From NCBI RefSeq assembly GCF_016863115.1, contig NZ_BOOG01000012.1:62001-126000 (forward strand): 64,000 nucleotides of DNA. Reading direction: 5' to 3'. Origin of the DNA: Sphaerimonospora thailandensis. Lineage in GTDB: Bacteria; Actinomycetota; Actinomycetes; Streptosporangiales; Streptosporangiaceae. Positions 59,025 to 64,000 of the stretch are shown in pieces (the first letter of the stretch is position 1; every line of letters begins with the position of its first letter). The notes below the pieces were generated by a model. That model was given only the letters and a program-made list of their open reading frames with translations, was not told the DNA's origin and did not search any database. A program made the translations under genes and the position numbers.

Positions 59025-60934
59025 CACAGGTTCCCTACGACGAACCAGGCACCGACCAGGACGGCGGCGCCGACGAATATCGACAGCGCGTACGAGCGGA
59101 CGAAACCGGTCTGGACCCTGCGCAGCCGGCCGGACGAGCCGCCGATGGACGCCGCGAGGCCGTTGACCAGTCCGTCGACTCCCCGGTTGTCGAAGAACAC
59201 CGCCAGCCGGGTCAGCCACTGGCCGGGACGCATGAACAGCGCCTCGTTCAGCGCGTCGCCGTACAGGTCGCGGCGGGCGAACGTGGTGAGGAACGAGCCG
59301 CGCGGGGCGGTCGCCGGCACCTCGGCCGCGCCGTACCGCAACCAGGCGAACGCGGCGCCGATCGCGACCAGCGCGAGCGTCGCGAGCCCGGGGGCGCTGA
59401 ACGGGTGGAACTCGGGCAGGTGCTCGGGCGCACCGACCGCGGGCGACAGGAAGATCATGAACCGGTTGCCCAGGATCAGGTACGCACCCAGGGCGATCGA
59501 GCCGATCGACAGCAGGAGCAGCGGCACCGTCATCACGGCCGGCGACTCATGCGGGTGCGCCTTGGCGTCCCAGCGCTTCTTGCCGAAGAAGGTCATGAAG
59601 ACGAGGCGGGACATGTAGAAGCCGGTGATGCCGGCGCCGAGCACGGCCAGCCAGCCGAGGACGGCGCTGTGCTCCATCGCGGTCTCGATGATGCCGTCCT
59701 TGGTGAAGTAACCGGACAGCAGCGGGAACCCGATGATCGCCAGGTAGCCGACGAGGAAGGTCGCGAAAGTGATCGGCATGACCTTGCGCAGACCGCCGTA
59801 CTTACGCATGTCGACCTCGTCGTTCATGGCGTGCATGACCGATCCGGCGCCGAGGAACATGTCGGCCTTGAAGAAGCCGTGCGTGATCAGGTGCGCGATG
59901 GCGAAGGCGTAACCGGCCGGGCCGACGCCCGCCGCGAGCACCATGTAACCGATCTGCGACATCGTCGATCCGGCGAGGGCCTTCTTGATGTCGTCCTTGG
60001 CGGTACCGATGATCGCACCGGCGAGCAGCGTGGCCACACCCACGATCGTCACGACGAGCTGCGCGGTCCCGGTGCCCTCGAAGATCGGGCCGGACCGGAC
60101 GATCAGGTAGACGCCGGCGGTGACCATGGTCGCGGCGTGGATGAGGGCCGAGACCGGGGTCGGGCCCTCCATCGCGTCCAGGAGCCAGGACTGCAGCGGC
60201 AACTGGGCCGACTTGCCGCACGCGCCGACCAGCAGCAGCAGGCCGATCGCGGTCAGCGTGCCCTGCGAGGCGTCGCCGGCCCGGTCGAGCACGCCGCTGA
60301 ACGTCAGCGAGTGGAACGTCGCGAAGATCGTGAACATCGCGATCAGCAGGCCGACGTCGCCGACCCGGTTGACGATGAACGCCTTCTTGGCCGCCGTCGC
60401 CGCCGAGGGCTTGTGCTGCCAGAACCCGATCAGCAGGTAGGACGCCAGACCCACGCCCTCCCAGCCGACGAACAGGGCCAGGTAGTTGTCGGCCAGCACC
60501 AGCAGCAGCATCGCCGCGACGAACAGGTTGAGGTAGGCGAAGAAGCGCCGCCTGTTCGGGTCGTGCGCCATGTAGCCGATCGAGTAGACGTGGATCAGCG
60601 AGCCGACGCCGGTGATCAGCAGGCAGAACGAGATCGACAGCGGGTCGACCAGCAGGCCCACCTTGTCGACGAGGCCCGGGATGAACTCGAACAGCGAGAC
60701 CCCGCGGCGGCGCTCGCCCGGGGCGAAGCCCAGCAGCTGGACGAATGCCAGCGCGGCCACCACGAATGACGCGACGGCCATGAGGACACCCAGCAGGTGG
60801 CCGAACTTGTCGGTCCGGCGTCCGCCCAGCAGGAGGACGGCCGCTCCCACCAGGGGCAGGGCGATCATCAGCCAGGCGGCGCCAATCGCTCCGCCGGAGT
60901 GCTGTGTGATCGATGCGATCTCAGCGGCTTCCAC
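59024..60934 (-). CDS. nuoL: NADH-quinone oxidoreductase subunit L
   Basis: 636 residues. Signature segments: [37 protein letters not shown] (Glu), [37 protein letters not shown] (Lys), [18 protein letters not shown] and [19 protein letters not shown]. The C-terminus carries the lateral amphipathic helix and last TM (~614-634). It is the distal proton-pumping subunit. It starts ~10 bp after the nuoK stop. Confidence 0.97.
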   Translation of the reverse strand: MEAAEIASITQHSGGAIGAAWLMIALPLVGAAVLLLGGRRTDKFGHLLGVLMAVASFVVAALAFVQLLGFAPGERRRGVSLFEFIPGLVDKVGLLVDPLSISFCLLITGVGSLIHVYSIGYMAHDPNRRRFFAYLNLFVAAMLLLVLADNYLALFVGWEGVGLASYLLIGFWQHKPSAATAAKKAFIVNRVGDVGLLIAMFTIFATFHSLTFSGVLDRAGDASQGTLTAIGLLLLVGACGKSAQLPLQSWLLDAMEGPTPVSALIHAATMVTAGVYLIVRSGPIFEGTGTAQLVVTIVGVATLLAGAIIGTAKDDIKKALAGSTMSQIGYMVLAAGVGPAGYAFAIAHLITHGFFKADMFLGAGSVMHAMNDEVDMRKYGGLRKVMPITFATFLVGYLAIIGFPLLSGYFTKDGIIETAMEHSAVLGWLAVLGAGITGFYMSRLVFMTFFGKKRWDAKAHPHESPAVMTVPLLLLSIGSIALGAYLILGNRFMIFLSPAVGAPEHLPEFHPFSAPGLATLALVAIGAAFAWLRYGAAEVPATAPRGSFLTTFARRDLYGDALNEALFMRPGQWLTRLAVFFDNRGVDGLVNGLAASIGGSSGRLRRVQTGFVRSYALSIFVGAAVLVGAWFVVGNL

Positions 60935-60943
60935 GGCTACCTC

Positions 60944-61240
60944 TTAGTGCTTCAGCAGGCTCGCGTCATCGACCGACGCTGACCTGCGGGTTCGGAAGAT
61001 CGTCACGATGATGGCCAGGCCGATGACGACCTCGGCGGCGGCCACGATCATCACGAAGAACGCGATGACCTGCCCGTCGAGGCTGCCGTTCTGCCGGGCG
61101 AAGGTGACGAACGCCAGGTTGCAGGCGTTGAGCATGAGCTCGACGCACATGAACACCACGATGGCGTTGCGCCGTACGAGCACGCCGACGCCGCCGATGG
61201 CGAACAGCAGCGCGGAGAGCACGAGGTAATGCGTCGTCAC
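60944..61240 (-). CDS. nuoK: NADH-quinone oxidoreductase subunit K
   Basis: 98 residues from a GTG overlapping the nuoJ stop (GTGA). Three TM helices. Conserved acidic residues are in [19 protein letters not shown] and [14 protein letters not shown], which lie on the proton path of the membrane arm. Normal family length (~100). Confidence 0.96.
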   Translation of the reverse strand: MTTHYLVLSALLFAIGGVGVLVRRNAIVVFMCVELMLNACNLAFVTFARQNGSLDGQVIAFFVMIVAAAEVVIGLAIIVTIFRTRRSASVDDASLLKH

Positions 61241-62112
61241 TTGACGTCCTCCTCCACCAGCGGCTCGGTGTCCCCGACCGTCTCCTCGAAGGGTTCTTCA
61301 AGGGGCTTGGTCGGCTTGGTGTCGGCCACCTGTTCGGCCAGGGTCGACGCCTCCCGCTCGGAAGCGGCCTCCTGCCGGAGGAGCCGGGCGACCTCGGGAT
61401 CGAGCGTCCCCTCGGCGGCCTCGTGCCGGGCGAGGACGCGGTTGACCGACAGCGGCGAGACGGTCCCGTCGGGCAGCAGCGCCGGCATGTCGATGGCGTT
61501 GTGCCGGGCGTAGGTCCCGGGACCGGGCAGCGAGGCCGGGTTCTTGCCCGTCTTGCCGAAGGCGACGAACCGGGCCCGCGACATGTCCTTCTGCGTCGGC
61601 TTGGCCTCGGCCCGCTCGCGGTGGGCCAGCACCATCGCGCCGAGCGCGGCGGTGATCAGCAGCGCCGAGGTCACCTCGAACGCGAACACGTGCCGCGTGA
61701 AGATCTGCTCGGCCAGTGACGGCACGTTGCCCGCGGCCGTAGCCTCGGCGAGCCCCTTGGGAGCGGCCAGCATCGCGTTGCCGACGCCGAGGCCGAGCAG
61801 TACGGCGAAGCCGATCCCGGCCACGATCGCCCAGAACCGCTGGCCTCTGATCGTCTCCACCAGCGAGTCGCCGGAGTCGACGCCCACGAGCATGAGCACG
61901 AACAGGAAGAGCATCATGACCGCGCCGGTGTAAACGATGATCTGCACGGCCGCCAGGAACGGAGCGTCCTGGACGGCGTACAGCACCGCCAGCGAAATCA
62001 TGATCAAGCCGAGCATGAGGGCCGAGTAGACGGCCCTGCGGCTGAAAACGAGCCCGAGCGCGGCGGCCACCGAGACGACCGCGAGCACCCAGAACGTGAT
62101 GGACTCACCCAT
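61237..62112 (-). CDS. nuoJ: NADH-quinone oxidoreductase subunit J
   Basis: 291 residues. The first ~170 form the normal five-TM subunit ([40 protein letters not shown]). A cytoplasmic tail of ~110 residues ([16 protein letters not shown] and a Glu-rich end [20 protein letters not shown]) makes it longer than the E. coli protein (184). Long tails of this kind occur in actinobacteria. Overlaps nuoI by 8 bp. Confidence 0.95.
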   Translation of the reverse strand: MGESITFWVLAVVSVAAALGLVFSRRAVYSALMLGLIMISLAVLYAVQDAPFLAAVQIIVYTGAVMMLFLFVLMLVGVDSGDSLVETIRGQRFWAIVAGIGFAVLLGLGVGNAMLAAPKGLAEATAAGNVPSLAEQIFTRHVFAFEVTSALLITAALGAMVLAHRERAEAKPTQKDMSRARFVAFGKTGKNPASLPGPGTYARHNAIDMPALLPDGTVSPLSVNRVLARHEAAEGTLDPEVARLLRQEAASEREASTLAEQVADTKPTKPLEEPFEETVGDTEPLVEEDVK

Positions 62113-62620
62113 TGCTACGACCCAACCGGTAGTAGTCCTCTTCGGTCTCGCCGAGACGCATCGGGTGGGGCGGCTGCTCCATGCCCGGTCCGAGCGGCGC
62201 GAGGAGCATCTCCTTGGTGTAGATCAGCGACTCGCGGCTGGAGTCGGCCAGTTCGTACTCGTTGGTCATCGTGAGCGCCCGGGTTGGGCACGCCTCGATG
62301 CACAGGCCGCACAGGATGCACCGCAAATAGTTGATCTGGTAGACGCGTCCGTACCGCTCACCGGGCGAGTACCGCTCGGTCTCGGTGTTGTCCCCGCCTT
62401 CGACATAGATGGCGTCGGCGGGGCAGGCCCAGGCGCACAGCTCGCAGCCGACGCACTTCTCCAGGCCGTCCGGCCACCGGTTCAGCTGGTGCCGCCCGTG
62501 GAAGCGCGGCGCGGTCGGCCGCTTCTCCTCCGGATACTGCACCGTCACCGGCTTCTTGAACATGTGGTGGAAGGTGACGCCGAATCCCTTGATCGGGTTC
62601 AGCCAATCAGTTGCTCCCAC
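62105..62620 (-). CDS. nuoI: NADH-quinone oxidoreductase subunit I
   Basis: 171 residues from a GTG inside the 3' end of nuoH (14-bp overlap). Two 4Fe-4S motifs: [13 protein letters not shown] and [13 protein letters not shown] (CxxCxxCxxxCP). It carries electrons to the quinone site at the junction of the two arms. The N-terminal amphipathic segment [19 protein letters not shown] sits on the membrane. Confidence 0.97.
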   Translation of the reverse strand: MGATDWLNPIKGFGVTFHHMFKKPVTVQYPEEKRPTAPRFHGRHQLNRWPDGLEKCVGCELCAWACPADAIYVEGGDNTETERYSPGERYGRVYQINYLRCILCGLCIEACPTRALTMTNEYELADSSRESLIYTKEMLLAPLGPGMEQPPHPMRLGETEEDYYRLGRSNG

Positions 62621-63965
62621 TGGTCACCTCCTTGGCGTCGGCGTGACGGCGCGCTTGTTCCGGCACGACTCCGTGGTAGTGCGGGAGGTCGAGCGGCGGC
62701 ACCGGGAATCCGCCCGCCGTCGGCTCCTCACGCAACTGCTCGAACTCCGCCTCGATCTGGGCGGCCCTGGCCTCCCTGCGGCGCTGGTTGACCGTGTCGA
62801 AGCGCAGCCAGATGGCGAAGGCGCCGATCAGGATCACCGCTCCGATGGCCAGCACCACACCGCGGGTGGTGTCCGGCATCCGCATGGCCTTGAAGGTGGC
62901 GGCGATCATGATCCAGGCCAGGTTGACCGGGATCAGCACCTTCCACCCGAAGGCCATGAGCTGGTCGTACCGTACGCGGGGCAGCGTGGCACGGATCCAG
63001 ACGAAGCATGCGAACACGATGGCCAGCTTGAGGAAGAACCACAGCATGGGCCACCAGCCGGCGTTCGCCCCGTCCCACAGCGAGATCGGCCAGGGCGCCC
63101 GCCAGCCGCCGAAGAACAGCGTGATGGCCATCGCCGACACCGTGAAGACGTTCACGTACTCGGCCAGCATGAAGATCGCGAACTTCAGCGACGAGGAGTA
63201 CTCGGTGAAGAACCCGCCGACCAGCTCGCCCTCACCCTCGGGGAGGTCGAACGGCACGCGGTTGGTCTCGCCCAGCATCGTGACCGCGTAGATCGCGAAG
63301 GACGGGAGCAGCGAGAAGACGTACCACGAGGGCATCGGGATGCTCAGCCCGAAGACGTCCCAGGTGCCGCCCTGCGCCTGCGCGGACACGATCTCCGACG
63401 TGGACAGCGTGCCCGCCTGGAGGAAGACCGCGACGAACGACAGGCCCATGGCGATCTCGTACGACACCACCTGCGCCGCCGAGCGCAGACCGCCGAGCAT
63501 GGCGTACGGCGAACGCGATCCCCAGCCGGCGAGCACGATGCCGTAGACGCCGATCGAGGCGGTGGCCAGCACCAGCAACACCGCGACCGGCAGGTCGGTG
63601 AGCTGCAGCGGCGTCTTGTGGCCGAACATCGAGACCATCGGCCCGAACGGCACGACGGAGAAGGCCAGGAACGCCGGCACGGCGAGGATCACCGGCGCCA
63701 GGAAGTAGATGACCTTGTCCACCGTGCGGGGCATGATGTCTTCCTTCAGCCCCATCTTCAGACCGTCGGCCACCGACTGGAGCAGGCCGAACTTGCCCGC
63801 CCGGTTGGGGCCGTACCGGTGCTGCATGCGCGAGATGAGCTTGCGCTCGGACCATACGCCGAACAGCACGCCCAGCATCAGGAACACGAAGATCGCGACG
63901 GCCTTGATGATGGTGATCCACAGCGGATCATGGCCGAAGTCGTCCAGCGTGGGTACGTTGTTCAC
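62607..63965 (-). CDS. nuoH: NADH-quinone oxidoreductase subunit H
   Basis: 452 residues from a GTG overlapping the nuoG stop (GTGA). Eight or nine TM helices with [39 protein letters not shown] (quinone-site loop) and [19 protein letters not shown], and [19 protein letters not shown]. The last ~75 residues are a hydrophilic tail ([19 protein letters not shown]). It forms the quinone chamber. Confidence 0.97.
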   Translation of the reverse strand: MNNVPTLDDFGHDPLWITIIKAVAIFVFLMLGVLFGVWSERKLISRMQHRYGPNRAGKFGLLQSVADGLKMGLKEDIMPRTVDKVIYFLAPVILAVPAFLAFSVVPFGPMVSMFGHKTPLQLTDLPVAVLLVLATASIGVYGIVLAGWGSRSPYAMLGGLRSAAQVVSYEIAMGLSFVAVFLQAGTLSTSEIVSAQAQGGTWDVFGLSIPMPSWYVFSLLPSFAIYAVTMLGETNRVPFDLPEGEGELVGGFFTEYSSSLKFAIFMLAEYVNVFTVSAMAITLFFGGWRAPWPISLWDGANAGWWPMLWFFLKLAIVFACFVWIRATLPRVRYDQLMAFGWKVLIPVNLAWIMIAATFKAMRMPDTTRGVVLAIGAVILIGAFAIWLRFDTVNQRRREARAAQIEAEFEQLREEPTAGGFPVPPLDLPHYHGVVPEQARRHADAKEVTSGSN

Positions 63966-64000
63966 GACACGCTCCCGATCGTTACGATGTCGCCGCCCAC
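63962..64000 (-). CDS. nuoG: NADH-quinone oxidoreductase subunit G, last 12 codons (partial)
   Basis: Thirteen codons at the right edge encode [12 protein letters not shown] and TGA, overlapping the nuoH GTG. The position just upstream of nuoH and the glycine/valine-rich ending fit the NuoG C-terminus. Assignment rests mainly on synteny. Confidence 0.7.
   Translation of the reverse strand: MGGDIVTIGSVS

Noticed and set aside
1-64000. tRNA, rRNA, CRISPR array, insertion sequence or phage genes
   Set aside because: Looked for; no cloverleaf, regular spacer-repeat array, transposase or integrase sequence was recognised in the window.

Overview
This is a high-GC actinobacterial chromosome segment. 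The GTG/TTG starts, tight GTGA/ATGA overlaps, conservon-type histidine-kinase-like gene, MarR/PIN/RelE small genes and nuo operon with an adjacent polyprenyl diphosphate synthase fit a filamentous actinomycete, probably of the Streptosporangiales type. That taxonomic guess is inference.

Bases 1-42104 are one very large surface-polysaccharide locus that looks like two Wzx/Wzy-type gene sets laid side by side. Set 1 (about 1-20147) has a secreted glycosidase-like protein, a GT2-GT4 fusion, a WecB/TagA-type transferase, a stand-alone RmlC, a Wzy-like polymerase, two short Wzz-like proteins, a DUF6492 protein, an acyltransferase, and an eight-gene minus-strand operon. That operon holds a C-methyltransferase, an RfbF-like cytidylyltransferase, a PIG-L deacetylase, a TTG-start SDR epimerase, a DUF4910 aminopeptidase-like protein, an uncharacterised tandem-domain Cys protein, a flippase and a GT2. 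A priming glycosylphosphotransferase follows. Set 2 (about 20587-42104) has a second RmlC, a 1399-residue LamG/PKD secreted protein, a parallel beta-helix protein coupled to a second Wzy-like polymerase, a sulfotransferase, a four-gene operon (DUF1972 GT4, second flippase, anchored beta-propeller, APH-like kinase), a GT4 and a Wzz-like protein. It ends with an operon of the second priming transferase with rmlA-rmlB-rmlD, and a LytR-CpsA-Psr ligase. Together these could prime, build, decorate (methyl, acetyl, sulfate), flip, polymerise and attach a rhamnose-containing polymer to the cell wall.

Bases 42105-50965 are mixed: a small PH-like protein, an incomplete conservon (cvnA and cvnC without cvnB or cvnD), small unknowns, a Phd/RelE toxin-antitoxin pair with a dyad operator, a divergent MarR / alpha-beta hydrolase pair with a perfect dyad operator, a conserved unknown and a secreted chitin-binding (CBM5/12) protein.

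Bases 51241-53870 are the most unusual part. The last ~70 bp of msrA is present three times in the same orientation: once in intact msrA and twice as fragments. Each fragment keeps its own in-frame stop, and small toxin-like cargo lies between the copies (a VapBC-like pair, then a Fic-PIN chimera). This looks like serial insertion of small elements at the 3' end of msrA.

Bases 53986-64000 are housekeeping: an EamA/RarD transporter, a long-chain polyprenyl diphosphate synthase (probably menaquinone side chain), and nuoN-M-L-K-J-I-H with the last codons of nuoG, all on the minus strand as one overlapping operon.
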